Assembly (NCBI RefSeq): GCF_001039355.2
Contig: NW_019775621.1
Coordinates: 41,003 to 105,002 of the forward strand
From: Lingula anatina
Lineage: Eukaryota; Brachiopoda; Lingulata; Lingulida; Lingulidae
Reading direction: 5' to 3'
DNA: 64,000 nucleotides
Shown here: one piece after another, positions 51,052 to 62,389 of the stretch
How positions within the stretch are numbered: the stretch's first letter is position 1
Layout: each line of letters starts with the position of its first letter
Position numbers and translations under genes: made by a program
The notes under the pieces: model-generated
The model's database searches: none
The model's input: only the letters and a program-made list of their open reading frames with translations
What the model was told of the DNA's origin: nothing

Positions 51052-52338
51052 CTAACTGGGAAACTTCAAGAAGCGAGTCAATCTTGGCACGAATCTAAAG
51101 TCTCTGAAGGGGGGCGCATCACCTAGTGAACAACAGGAAGGAGTCACTGAAAATAAACAAAGAACATGACTTTTCATAAAACGGTTTGATAAAGCATATA
51201 TAATTTCAGCATCTCGCTTTGGTATGCACGTTATTATGTAGGAAAATACTATTCAACTTAAAAATGATATAAACATATTTAATGAAGAATAACGTTCTCT
51301 GCAATCATACACTTTACAACAGTTTCATTCCTATTCTTTTATACCCTGTGCAGACTATTTATCGACGACATACTTCTTTGCATTCATAAGTAAGATGCAA
51401 TTCATAAAGACCAAGCGCTCGGATTACGGGGGTATTTACGGAAACGAAAGTCAGTAAATGAAAACGTGTGATAGAAAGATTAAAAAAGATTATCTAGGCA
51501 CGTTTTCACTGGCCAAACCCTGATTTTTATGGCCGGGGGGGGGAGAGGATAATAAAAACAGAAGACAAAGATCAACTTTCTGTTATTTGTAGGGTATGTT
51601 AATGAAAAAATAACTGGATTTTGTCTAGTTTGGTTTCATGAACTGTTTTTTAAATTATTATTGTTTTGTTTTCGTTCTTTATGAGGACGCAGACATACCT
51701 CTTAAACTAAGGGGGGGACACGTGCCCACTGTACCACGCCACAACCCCCCACCCACCCACACCCACTTACCCAATCGGTTCCGTCGTTTCCAGGAATGAA
51801 GTAACATAATAGTCTAACATCGTTTTTCCTTTAATGTTTACTTAAAAAAGTAGGATACCATTAAAAAACAAGTCCATATTGTCGCCAATAAAACAGTGCC
51901 CACAAGGGAGTGTATATGTCCACCTACCCTGTCGACTTATAATATTGAAGAAAGGACTCGTTCGTTTGGACAGCGGAGACAAGCCCTTCACTTCTTCAAT
52001 GGCAAATGCGTTCCCTCTATAAAATGACAGAAAATAAACTATTTAAACTTCAAGCTGATTTTAGACTTTCAGTGGAATGTATTTGACGTTAAGTACTGGT
52101 ACAATGTACCATCGTTCAAAAGGACTGAAGTTGCGAAATGTACCATTTTCGCTAATGCAAACTTGGTAAACGTTATATTATATATCTATACAAAAAGGTA
52201 TAAGGCAGCTTGCTGTCATTTTTGGTGATAAATCTTAGACCAACATGTGGAAATTGTAATAACGTACCCTGAACCTCTGTCTTCGCCATCTTCTACTGAC
52301 CTTGGTCCTATCTGAACACCTCTCACCAAAATGCTTAC
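51052..52338 (-). CDS. Unrecognised gene, last three exons
   Basis: Three - strand exons join with matching phases: 52338-52268 (or from 52311), 52016-51928 and 51146-51052 with stop TAG. In exons 2 and 3 only one reading frame is open, and it is the one their phases require. Residues include IGPRSVEDGEDRGSG, then NAFAIEEVKGLSPLSKRTSP, then FFNIISRQ, then TPSCCSLGDAPPFRDFR, then FVPRLTRFLKFPS. Acceptors are TTATTTTCAG|TG and TCATTTTATAG|AG; donors GTACGT and GTAGGT. A tiny possible first exon, 55731-55702 (MNTKAVNSKQ, donor GTATCG, phase 0), would also fit. The KR site and FVPRL recall a neuropeptide precursor, but no signal peptide was found and FVPRL is followed by TR, not an amidation site. 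Function unknown. Confidence 0.5.
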
Positions 52339-53244
52339 CTGAATTACATAATCATGAATTATATAATCAGCTCACCAGCAGCACTCAAGCTTCGATTCTA
52401 AAAATGTTACATTTAATAATTTGTGAATGATAATTTGGCTTGCTGGTATCTAAATGATAAAGACAATGACATTTTATCAAGCATTATATTTGATATCAGA
52501 TTATCAGGCTAAGCAACCAGATTTCATTTGTCGAATGAATAAATAGCTGAAGATTGTGCTAGAGAAGACATAATGCGGCCGGTTTATCTGAAATGATGCC
52601 AGAATTTTTGCATATCTATATTTTTTCTGGTTATTTCTTGTTATTTCTGTGCAGTTTCTGCAATGAAGCCGGAATGCACAGATCTGCGTCACTGACAATG
52701 TTTGTTCTGTTTTCAAATCTCACGTTTTTTAGTTTCATAGGGAATGAGTCCTATTCGTTCTACGCAGATCGATTTAATATTAAGGGCACATTTTTGCAAA
52801 GGAACATTCAAAATGAAATGATAAAAAAATCTTATTTATATGTTTATGATATGCCTTCAACTACACAATGATGTATTAACCATTGTTATGTCTTATTCAA
52901 ATGTCAAGTTATAAATGACTTTCTTCCCCTATCCCAATCAATCGGGAATTTAATTCTTACAAATTGAAATATTAAGTCTCAAATGATAATTAAACAATTG
53001 TTTTATGGGATTTACCAAACAGACTCTAAAAATATAGTATTGGCGCACATCCCCTATAGAAGTAAACTTCAATGCTTTTTTCCGGAAATTTTTTTAATTC
53101 GACCTCATTTGATATTTGACCCCTCTTTACTTATCATTATTCAATATTACATAAATTTAGTTACTTACATGTTTAGAGCAGTCCTTTAACTAAACAATGA
53201 CATATAATCCTTTGTTATATCTTATTTAAATTGCAAGCTATCAG

Positions 53245-53406
53245 GCCCGTAGCCAGGGGGGGTTCGGGGGGTTCGAAAGAACCGCCCCTTTTGCTGGGAA
53301 AAGGTCCACTCTGGGTGAAATTTGACCTAGGTACATGAAGTTTTTATGGAAAAAGGTCCACTTTTTCAGAAAAAGAACCCCCCTTTTGAAACTGCTGGCT
53401 ACGGGC
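53245..53406. mobile_element. MITE with perfect 12-bp GCCCGTAGCCAG inverted ends
   Basis: GCCCGTAGCCAG at 53245-53256 is exactly mirrored by CTGGCTACGGGC at 53395-53406. The interior has two internal repeats of AAAAGGTCCACT. It is small, non-coding and consistent with a MITE. Confidence 0.85.
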
Positions 53407-53576
53407 TTGAGCTATAGATGATTTCTTTCCCTACCCCTTTTGTAAATGCGGTTATATAGAGCCATGGGGTGTTACCATGCCCGCTGTAACAGTAAGAACT
53501 GTTGTCCGCTTCCCATTACTTTGTTCAGGTGACATTCGTCCCATATACTAACCCCAATACTTCAACTAACCGTAAC

Positions 53577-53578
<2 letters not shown>

Positions 53579-53613
<35 letters not shown>

Positions 53614-53634
53614 ACCCCATATATATATATATAT
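53579..53634. repeat. (TA)n microsatellite, interrupted
   Basis: Two TA runs separated by AGACCCCA; the flanking GACCCCA is also repeated. Confidence 0.9.
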
Positions 53635-54384
53635 CTGGGACCCCAGACTTCCATTCCTGTTACATCGGTTCGGATATCGCATGGCAAATGTAACCTAGGC
53701 TTTTTTTACACAGTAGAATACAGCTGGATTACAATCTAGTAACACTGGTCACAAAACTGCTGTATGTGTAACAAATTCACAAACTTCTCAAAACCGTGTG
53801 AACCGTGTAAAATTGGTGACTATTATCCGAAATTTAGCTCAGCCGTAAAGAGATAACCGATCCAATATTTAATGGACGTGTCTCTATCTAATACTATCTA
53901 ATAGTGCTTCTCTTCTTCCGATATACAGTATCATAATCTGGGCTCATATCAATGTCTTCACATCGTATGCTTCTAAGGGGCCATCATAGGCCTGTATTCT
54001 GTATAGGTCTAACAAATCCGCTGATCAAATATGGCCGACCCACTTAAAAGATTGCCGCGAAATCCTCGCGGGGAATGCCTTTTTGCTATCCACTTCGTGA
54101 TATCCATGGTCATTTTAATGACCGATTTATGAAGAGTTTAGCTTATTTAAGGTGCCATCCAGCTTACATGCACATATACATGACAATAAAAAGTTCTGGT
54201 ATTCTTTCAAAAATATGTTCCCATTTACTTTCCAATAACACAGATATTTTATACGAACAATGAATCTAATCGGTAGAAAACATGCGGGCCGAACCGTCTT
54301 ATTTACTGGCCACTGTCTTTATTATTCCTACCATATTCTTTTCTTCGTAGCTCATGAAGAAGTTTTCACATTTTATACAATTTG

Positions 54385-54830
54385 TTTACATATTTAGCTC
54401 TACTCTATGTATAATTTATAAAGCGGTCACAGAGAAGAAACCACAATATATTTCAGAACTCAATGAACTAATCAGCGGGGACGCGTATCACTACGACTTT
54501 ATGGTAAACGGGCTTTTATGATATTTGCAATGAAGCTCTGGAATAATTTACCTACTGATTTTACAAGAACCGTATATGACTAAGAAAGTTTTAGCAAACT
54601 TTTAAGGACCCATATTTTAAAATAAGTTTATAGTGATTAATCAAGCAAAGTATTGTTGTTTTCGATCTTTCATCCTTTAGATCATTCTGAATTATTATTG
54701 GTGAACGGGCTTTTATGATATTTGCACCAATGCTATGAGATAATTTACCTGCTGATACAGGAACCGTACATAATTTTTAGGAACCTACATTTTTAATCAG
54801 TCAATAGTGATTAATAAATCAAAGTATTAT
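54385..54830 (+). mobile_element. Decayed LINE 3' end with a ~193-bp tandem duplication
   Basis: With frameshifts it reads IYKAVTEKKPQYISELNEL, then LYGKRAFMIFAMKLWNNLP, then SFSKLLRTHILK. This matches the C-terminal tail of many LINE reverse transcriptases (YKAL..P.YLS.L, YGDRAF..A...LWN.LP, FK..LKTHL). A second, more decayed copy starts about 193 bp later at 54701 (AACGGGCTTTTATGATATTT). Stops are present, so it is dead. Confidence 0.7.
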
Positions 54831-55029
54831 TGATTCTTAATAATCATGTTTAACTCTCAGATTCATGATTTAAATATAAAAAATATTTGTAACTTTTATA
54901 ATCAATATAATCAATATTTTATAATTATATATGTATATTGAGACGTTTTTCTATAGAGCTTGAAAAATGTAGGCCCTAGCTTATACGTTTTCTACTTACT
55001 GACTCTGAGTGAGGGTTACATGGCGTTGT

Positions 55030-55280
55030 GATAGACATACGGTATAATTAAATTTTGATAGAAGCTGTTAAAACATACGACTTTGATTGGCAGTTTTATA
55101 AACAACCGTCAATCACAAGCATTACTGTTGATAAACATAGTCGTCGACATGTAAAATTCCAGCTTACTACATCCTTTGATTGACAAGGCGTCAATCAAAT
55201 CCATTCAGTTTTGATAGATGCTGTCAAGTGATAACAGCTTGATTGACGGGTTACATAAACAAACGTCAATCATCGCGCAT
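55030..55280. promoter_or_regulatory. Cluster of six TGATTGAC-type motifs with FOX-like motifs
   Basis: TGATTG(A/G)C or its complement GTCAATCA occurs at 55084, 55108, 55177, 55190, 55240 and 55265, arranged as three inverted pairs. ATAAACA-type forkhead motifs lie near 55097, 55130 and 55254. Two diverged units of about 165 bp each begin TTTTGATAGA(A/T)GCTGT. TGATTGAC resembles the PBX/MEIS half-site. Enhancer function is only inferred. Confidence 0.35.
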
Positions 55281-56304
55281 TTGATCACTATAGCGGAGAA
55301 ACAGAGAGTACGCCGAAAAGAGAGCGCGCTATCTCCACAAGTCTGTATATAGTTTAAGTTTAGACCATTAAGGGCAACATTTTCCCTTTATTATATTACA
55401 TGTATTTGAAGAGAATGTATAGGCCTACAACTACAAACATACAACCTCTGTTTTGATGCATTGTTCCCGTAATGTCTACTATAACGCATTTGATTACTAA
55501 TTAAAATACTATGTTATTAGAATAATGAAAATAGAGAAATAGTTTTAAATCAAAGAGCCTAGTAAAGAAGCAGTAGTACTGCCCACTGGGATAATATAAA
55601 GGGATGATGAGAATCTGTTAAAGTAATTTGAACTAATTATTAGTTATTCAGCCAGCGCTGGGCGTCCTCACACTCTTCCCTGTGCTGCGTTTATTCGATA
55701 CCTGCTTGCTGTTGACGGCTTTAGTGTTCATCTTCCTATGTAGCCAAAAATGCACATTAGTAAACTGTTATGACGTGCAAACATTTTATTAATCATTTCT
55801 TACAAAGTCCATGCAAGAAGCGATCACTGTCTTAAACTACCAAGTACATTACACGCGAAGGTGAGGTGAATGCGGACTAAAATATTTCCTTTAGATGCAA
55901 TGTAACAGAGTCTATCAAATGCAGAAACAGAAAATATTAGAAATTTTTGTCGTGTTATGTCAAAAGATGTAAATTCTAACTTTTAAGCGAGGTTTTTATG
56001 TCTTCTTCTTTTTTGTATTATAATTATTTGTGTAGTCTTTTTTCCGTACAGCGCTTTATGCTGGGCGTGGCTCTGACCCCTTCACAGTCAGCTTCGCGAA
56101 TTAATGTGAATTGTAGGATACACTGAACATCGATATCTCTAATGCATAAATATATTATTTTTCAAATAAAAACAAAAGGAATAAATTATTTTTCATGGTT
56201 ACAGTTTTAATGCTTGGATGCCTTCTGTATGAAGTTTTATGATAGAGATACACTGATATCTCTTGTCGTAGGCCTATGTTATATGAGTGAAAATATTTCC
56301 CTAG

Positions 56305-56416
56305 ATTGTTTATGGCACGTCATGTGAAAGTAACAACCGCGGGGAATGTCAACCACTCGGGGAGACTTGCGCCATGACGAACAACCACTGCCTTCACCCA
56401 GAAATAATATGTAGAG
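56305..56416 (+). CDS. Candidate cysteine-rich secreted-protein exon
   Basis: Acceptor ATTTCCCTAG|ATTG (56304) and donor TGTAGAG|GTGCAA (56417) enclose one open frame with five cysteines: YGTSCESNNRGECQPLG, ETCAMTNNHC and LHPEIIC. Cysteine spacing is 7, 6, 6 and 7 residues. The pattern suggests a small disulphide-rich module, possibly paired with the colipase-like exon at 57 kb. No signal-peptide exon was identified. Confidence 0.4.
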
Positions 56417-56959
56417 GTGCAAATGATGCCACAGGCACGCTCTTAAATTATTTAGTGCACGGGTTAGAAACTATGTTTGATAATAGTGAAAATGCTCTTT
56501 TGCCACAAACTTCAGAATTACTTACAAGAGATATTTGTGAAAAATGGAATTTTTTACTAATATTATTCACTAAACTGATGAAAGTTTTTTAACATCTGTG
56601 TTTGAAAATTTAAGGGTCCCACATGAAGAAGTTCGTATCAAAGTTTTACTGTCCTGTGACCATGAAGAATAAATAATGATTCATCATCTAATCCCAAATA
56701 GGAACATAAGTTACTGTCTCATTTGGAGAACTTCAGCCGCGGAACCGTTTTAATCACGTTGAAAATTCGATCAGCACTGGTTTTATTCTTTAATGTATCC
56801 CCTGCAAGTATAACGGTGTAAAAAACATGAAAATCTTCTGCATAAGGCGATTAACTCTTTGTATGATTTTAGTTTATTTGTCACTGAATATTATAAAAAG
56901 AAAAAATGCAGCATGCTGACAGCAAAAGAAGCCTTATATGAACTATTTTTTATTCGTGG

Positions 56960-57141
56960 AGCCAAAAAAAAAAGTCAGAAATGCGTGGAGACGATGTCGT
57001 CCACGAGTAACCTCGAATGTAATGCTAAGAGCATTTGCTTCGCCATTGTTGGGCCAAAAGTTTGCCGTCTCCTACACCACGGAGCGCCCTCTGGGATGCC
57101 CCTGTGCCAAAGGGCTAACATGTCAAGTTACCTACCAGTAG
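56960..57141 (+). pseudogene. Colipase/prokineticin-like segment with a frame break
   Basis: One frame gives KCVETMSSTSNLECNAKS. After a shift near 57050, another gives FAVSYTTERPLGCPCAKG followed by LTCQ and a stop. The CPCxxGLxC motif and the preceding C...C spacing match the C-terminal half of colipase, and more loosely prokineticin and Dickkopf. In the sequence as given the two halves are in different frames, so this is a pseudogene, a sequencing indel or a missed small intron. It follows the cysteine-rich exon at 56305 on the same strand. Confidence 0.4.
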
Positions 57142-59211
57142 GCTTCCTGCATATCCTTCACGTCTCCGGAAAATGTCTGGCCTAAAGTTTGAGAGCTTTT
57201 CCTGATCCGTTTGATCATTGACAAATGACACATTAACCATGCTGTATGTTTCAACCAAACTTTATGGGTATTATTACATTCTTGCTCTAGTGAGAATAAA
57301 CATATTGTTTTAGCCACTCGCACGACTTTTTTTCCCTAAACGCTAGCGTGGGCTAAAAACTTTCAATCAAAATGCAGAATATACAACCATGTTTTATATG
57401 ACTATATATATAATAAAGCGTCAATTTTGACTAGAGATTCAATTAGAATATGAAGAACCTAGATAGGAATTACTTGCGTACATGTATGAACATCTTACAA
57501 GCGACGGTACTCACCACAGCTAATCGTTTGTGGCACAGTATAGTACAGTGTTACGCCTAGCAAATAAGATCATATTGCCGGGTGAACAGCGTCCTAGCGC
57601 ACGGAAAGGTTGACAACTGAGGTAAATAGTATAGTATAGCATCCAGGACCTCGGACGGCAGCAGCAGACATATGACTTGATGTGCAACCAAGATACAATA
57701 TTATGAAATTATATTGACTCATACCATCCTCACATTTTTATCACAAAAGCTTCTTTTTCGTAAACCTCGCGTATGGATCAATATAATTTCATAATATTGT
57801 ATCTTGGTTGCAATCTTAAGTTTCTACGCAGGGTAGAAACCTTTTTTTTATACCTAACTTATTGGTGGTGTCCCAAGTACAAGTTGGTCAGCTGTCTGTT
57901 TGCTTGTCACCAGCCTAAGTTATGGTGGATTTTGACTAAATTTTCGGGATAGACCAGAAAGGGCTAGATTTTGTTGGTTATTTATTAATTAATTAAATTA
58001 TTTTAAAGGATTGATTGAATTTGAAAACAAAACCCACCCTTTTTTTCAATAAAAAGGTCAATAACATTACTCAGCAAATAAAAAGAGAAACAAAAAAACA
58101 TGAACAGACACAGGATCGGTCTGTAAATAAAAAGGATTTTTTTTTTGGGGGGGGGGGGTATCTGTGAAAAGAATAAACAAAATAGTACATAGTGTTTTTT
58201 TCCGTACGAGTTTTGAAAGGTACAAAGCAGTAAACATACAAATCACCGGGTTTCAATTTTACTCAAGCTATCCTCGATTTTTACATTTTCGATTATAATT
58301 ATACTAGTAGGGCCTACATATTTTACATGAAAAAAGTGGCATTACCGAATTAAAGTCAATGGTTATTTTAAAGTCTCTCTTATCAGATATTCCAAACACA
58401 TAACAATAAGATGCGTTGAGATTGTAAAGTATGTGTGGAACTATATAAGCATATTAAACAAGTCATTTATTTCATTATGGTGTATATTGGGTGGTAAAAC
58501 TGATTTCTGTGTAGTGGAAACAAGAAGAAACAAGACAGAAAAGCTGGCAATACATAGAAAAGAAAAAGAAAAAACATCAATAACTTCTATAAAAAAAATC
58601 TTCCGATTTTTAAAATGTTACTGTCTTACCAACATACAAAGCCACTCAGAATATAAGAAGTGAAACAAAACATGGTTTGGCAGTCAAAAAGGAGGCCCTG
58701 AGATTCACAAAATTCTTTCATTTTACCTCGTATAAAACCTCATAGTGGCTATTTTACGATTTATTTACTTGATTTTATTATATTTTAAAATAAAACTTTG
58801 TTAAAAAAACAAAATTTGCTTCTTTTCAGTGTTGTTACATGTATTTCATACGCTGAGTTACTGTGCATAGCAAACGTTCCCATGCAAATGAGAATGAGCA
58901 ATGTTTTAGTCCTATGGGTGGAAAAATAACTTAACTTGTATATTTGTGCAATATGCCCCTCCCCCTGGGTCGCAAAGGACAGATAAAAAAGAAACTGAAA
59001 CCAATTAAATATACAAAAAATATTGTCTGGAATCTTTTTCCTTGAAAGCAGTTATCAATTCCTGCAGTCTTCTGTATGAGTGTCTTACCTGACGTTAATA
59101 TGAGATGATTACCATTATCTAGTACTTCATTTCATACTCATTTGGATGGGAACGTTGACAAAAGAAACTACAGTATGACAAGGTTATACAAGTGTATGAT
59201 TTCCTTCATTT
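57142..59211. other. Intergenic region, no supported gene except a hairpin
   Basis: AT-rich spacer with small open frames only. A good - strand donor (CTGTG|GTGAGTACC) near 57508 has no coding frame before it and might end a non-coding exon. A poly-G run is at about 58146-58158. Confidence 0.4.
57684..57811. repeat. 34-bp perfect inverted repeat with 60-bp loop
   Basis: Arm 57684-57717 (GCAACCAAGATACAATATTA...) is exactly complementary to 57778-57811. The loop is 60 bp. It is long enough to form a stable stem if transcribed, or it may be a fold-back element. Confidence 0.95.
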
Positions 59212-59470
59212 ACCTCCGCCAAGGAGGTTATGTTTTCACCCGTTTGTTTGTTTGTCTGTCTGTCTGTCATCAACATAACTAAAAAAGTCATGGACCGATT
59301 TTGATGAAATTTTCAGGAACTGTCAGAAGTGAGCCAAGGAACAGATGATTAGTTTTTGGTGGCGATCCGGATTAATAATCAATCAATAATCAATAATCAA
59401 TAATCAAAAATATCGAAAAATTTAGGGGTGAAACGGCATTGGATGGAGACTTTGCTGCCTTGGCGGAGGT
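59212..59470. mobile_element. CCTCCGCCAAGG-ended MITE, copy 2
   Basis: Perfect 13-bp terminal inverted repeats ACCTCCGCCAAGG (59212-59224) and CCTTGGCGGAGGT (59458-59470). The interior matches 41193-41399, including GACCGATTTTG.TGAAATTTT and AATAATCAATAATCAA. Elements with these ends are, as I recall, widespread in animal genomes. Confidence 0.9.
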
Positions 59471-59929
59471 CTGAGCTCTCTGAGTGCTTTTTAAATTTAC
59501 ATCATTTAAAGGTACTACTAGTTTCTTATATGATTCAAATAAATTCGACATGCAAAGGGATAAACTGAATAAGTCACTCGATCAGCCATAAAAGAGCTTT
59601 GGACTGCTCCTTTCCTTAAATTTTTGGTCAGAAATTTAACCTACTTTCATACCTACATGTACTTTTCGGCCCCACTGGTATACAGCATAGAATGCCAGCA
59701 GAAAAATCCAATCAAATATCATTTTTCGGGTAAAATTAAACAATGCCTTTTGGTAATTCTCTTAGTAATACCAGTACTACTTGTAGCTATATGCTGGCCT
59801 TTGATTGACTTCTGTGGCAAAAAATTGACTTCATACGCATCTTTAACAAGTAATTCAAATCAATGGATTGATAGTACATGTACCTAGCCAATGAAGATAT
59901 CAACCTTCTCTTTACAAAACAAAGCTACT

Positions 59930-60415
59930 CAGTAAATTTAACCTTTTAAATATGGTTTGGTATTCAAGGGGGCAAACATTAATTGCCAAAATTGTGCAAA
60001 AAAAGAAAAGAAAAGAAAAAGAAAAAGAATAGAAAAGAAAAGAAAAGAAAAAAAGAAAAAATACTGTAAAAGTAATCTGATCCAGCAGATTTTTAGAATC
60101 TACCTGCCTTTTTTAACCAAACAAAGCTACTCAGTAAAAAAAGTAAAACAGAAATACGGTTTGTCATTTAAATATGAAAAAACATCACAGAAATTGTGAG
60201 AAAAAAAAACAGACTAATTACCAAAAATGTAAGCCAATCATACTGATTTTTCAAAAGCAACCTGCCTCTTTACCAAACAAAGCCATTCAGTAAATTTAAA
60301 ATAAAACAAAAATATAGTTTGGAAGTTATAGGGCCAATATCGTGTTGGACAGTGTCGGCGATGGCACCAACAGACAGACAGACCAATCAGAATATATACA
60401 GTCACTGTATATATA
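59930..60415. mobile_element. GTCGCCG-type dispersed element, copy 3 (inverted)
   Basis: Three units with ACCAAACAAAG(C)..A(C/T)TCAGTAAA and TATAGTTTGG-type sequence are followed by GTGTCGGCGATGGC and CAGACAGACAGACC. Reversed, this corresponds to 30190-30560. An (AAAAG)n stretch interrupts it at 59998-60060. Confidence 0.5.
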
Positions 60416-60496
60416 ATAAAACTAAAACAGAAACACTTGATGGGCTGAAAGATGAAGAAGTCTTCTAGTAAAGACAAGCTAACAAGCATCAATTGA

Positions 60497-60714
60497 TCAG
60501 TGGTTTACATGGTCTTTTGGCAGTGACATTCCATAAATGGCAGTGAAGGAAAATGATGGATCGATAGAGTGACAAAAGAAGATGAATGAGATGTATTTCA
60601 CCATGTGGGAAAAGGACTTCTTGTACACTTTCACCATTCTTTCCAGATGTAACAGTTCTTTGTCACTTAAAGGTTTGCACTCTTCAACTGACTGTTCTGC
60701 CACCAACTCATCTT
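60497..60714 (-). CDS. Candidate terminal exon of an unrecognised gene
   Basis: After TTATTCCAGGTTAG (acceptor at 60715) the - strand is open: LDKDELVAEQSVEECKPLSD, then KELLHLERMVKVYKKSFSHM, ending IYGMSLPKDHVNH and a stop at 60497. The first half looks like ordinary charged coding sequence. It does not join in phase to the exon-like copy at 61428, so any intermediate exon is missing. No family recognised. Confidence 0.35.
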
Positions 60715-61427
60715 TATCTAACTAACCTGGAATAAAATTAATTTATTTTCAATTAACAAAATCACTGTCAATATGTTAACTGTTAAAATCTGATATTAGC
60801 TCATCAGCTGACTATTCCTAATAAAAGTATTTTTTTAAATGTAATACTATTAGAGAGATGGGAAAATCACTGAAAAGGCTGGTATATTCCACAGATTATA
60901 ATACTTGCACCCTAAGAGACTTTGTAAAATATGCTTGAATTTTTGTGAAATTTGTACAAATGAAGCTTCACAACTGTAAAAATCTGATATTAGCTCATTA
61001 GTAGACAATGCCCAATAACATATATCTTTTGGACAATGTAATACTACAGTATTTGACAAAAGAGAAAATCTCTAAAAATACTGGTAATCTCCTCCAGATT
61101 AAATTACTTAAAAGCTAATTATTCTGTGAAAACTGTTAAGATTTTTGTGAAATTTTTACAAATGAAATTGGACAACTGTAAGAATTTGAGATAAGATTAT
61201 TAGCTACCTGTGTCCAATTGAAGTGTTTTTTTTTTTTTTTTTTTTTTTTGCAAATTATACGAGAAGAGTGAGCATTACCAATAACAACACTTCAACATTA
61301 AAATAAACAACATAGAATTAAATCAAATAAAACATCAAATGCTACCATTTGTGTTTCTTTGTCTATGGAAATGCCCAATAACCTAGAATTGTCACCTGCA
61401 AAAAATTTATACCATTTCATGATTTAC

Positions 61428-61604
61428 CATTACTCCCCATGTCAGATCCATTATCCTGTTTAAAATGGGTTTCTGGACTCAGTTGTTGGCACAGCATTTG
61501 TCCTAAATCTTGCCACATATCATGTATGGTACAAATGGATGACACAATGCAATACTCTTGCTGCTGTTTTCTGATTCCTTTTTGCCCATACCTATTAGCC
61601 ATGA
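61428..61604 (-). CDS. Exon-like segment, copy 1 (open)
   Basis: The acceptor TACTGTATACAG|TC (61604) and donor AGTAATG|GTAAATC (61428) bound 177 nt. It has the same phase at both ends, so it could be inserted or skipped without shifting frame. Residues include MANRYGQKGIRKQQQEYCIV, SSICTIHDMWQDLGQMLCQQ and LSPETHFKQDNGSDMG. I do not recognise the family. Confidence 0.4.
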
Positions 61605-62389
61605 CTGTATACAGTAGGTAGAGTCAGTTGACCAAGAACCACCACACTGGACGGCAAGGGTCAGCTGAAAAATAAACAAAGGATTGATGAATTTATAATA
61701 GTTAAACACTAATAATTTTGTGAAATCTGTTTGAATTCTTGTGAAATTTGTACAGATGAATCCTGACAACGGTAAAAATCTGATATTAGCTCATCAATTG
61801 ACAAAGCCTTTTAAAAGTATATCTTTTGAACAATGTAATACTATTTGAGAGCAGGTTAAATCACTAAAAATCTGATAAATTCCTCTCGATTAAAATACTC
61901 AAATGCTAATAAATTTGTGAAATCTGTAAAAACCTTTATGAAAATTCTATTAATAAACCTTGACAACTGTTAAAATCTGACATTAGCTCATCAGTTGACT
62001 ATACCTAATGAAATATATCCTTTGGACAATGTTATACTATTTGACTGAGGAGAAAAATCACTGAAATCTGGTAAATTCCTCCCAATTCAAATACTCAAAT
62101 GCTTATAATTTTGTAACATCTGTTAAAATTGTTCTGCAATTTTTTCATATGAAGCTTGACAACTATAAACATCTCACTTGCGCTTATTAGCTACCTGTCT
62201 CCAATTGAAGTGTAATTTTTTTGGCAATTTTTATGTGAAGAGTGAGAATTACCGATAACAAAACACTTCAATATTGAAATGAATTACAAAGTCTCATAAA
62301 AACATCAAATGTCAATACTTGTGGTTCTTTGTGTATGGAAGTGCCCAATAACATAGATTTGTCACCTGCAAATTAATTTATACCATTTC

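Noticed and set aside
52593..52871. A + strand frame starting with a hydrophobic, signal-like MMPEFLHIYIFSGYFLLFL
   Set aside because: The hydrophobicity comes from T-rich sequence; no downstream partner exon, donor or family motif was found.
57500..57570. A - strand ATG followed by a strong donor GTGAGTACC, resembling a first coding exon
   Set aside because: The frame meets a TAG before the donor and the other frames lack an ATG; at best it is a non-coding exon.
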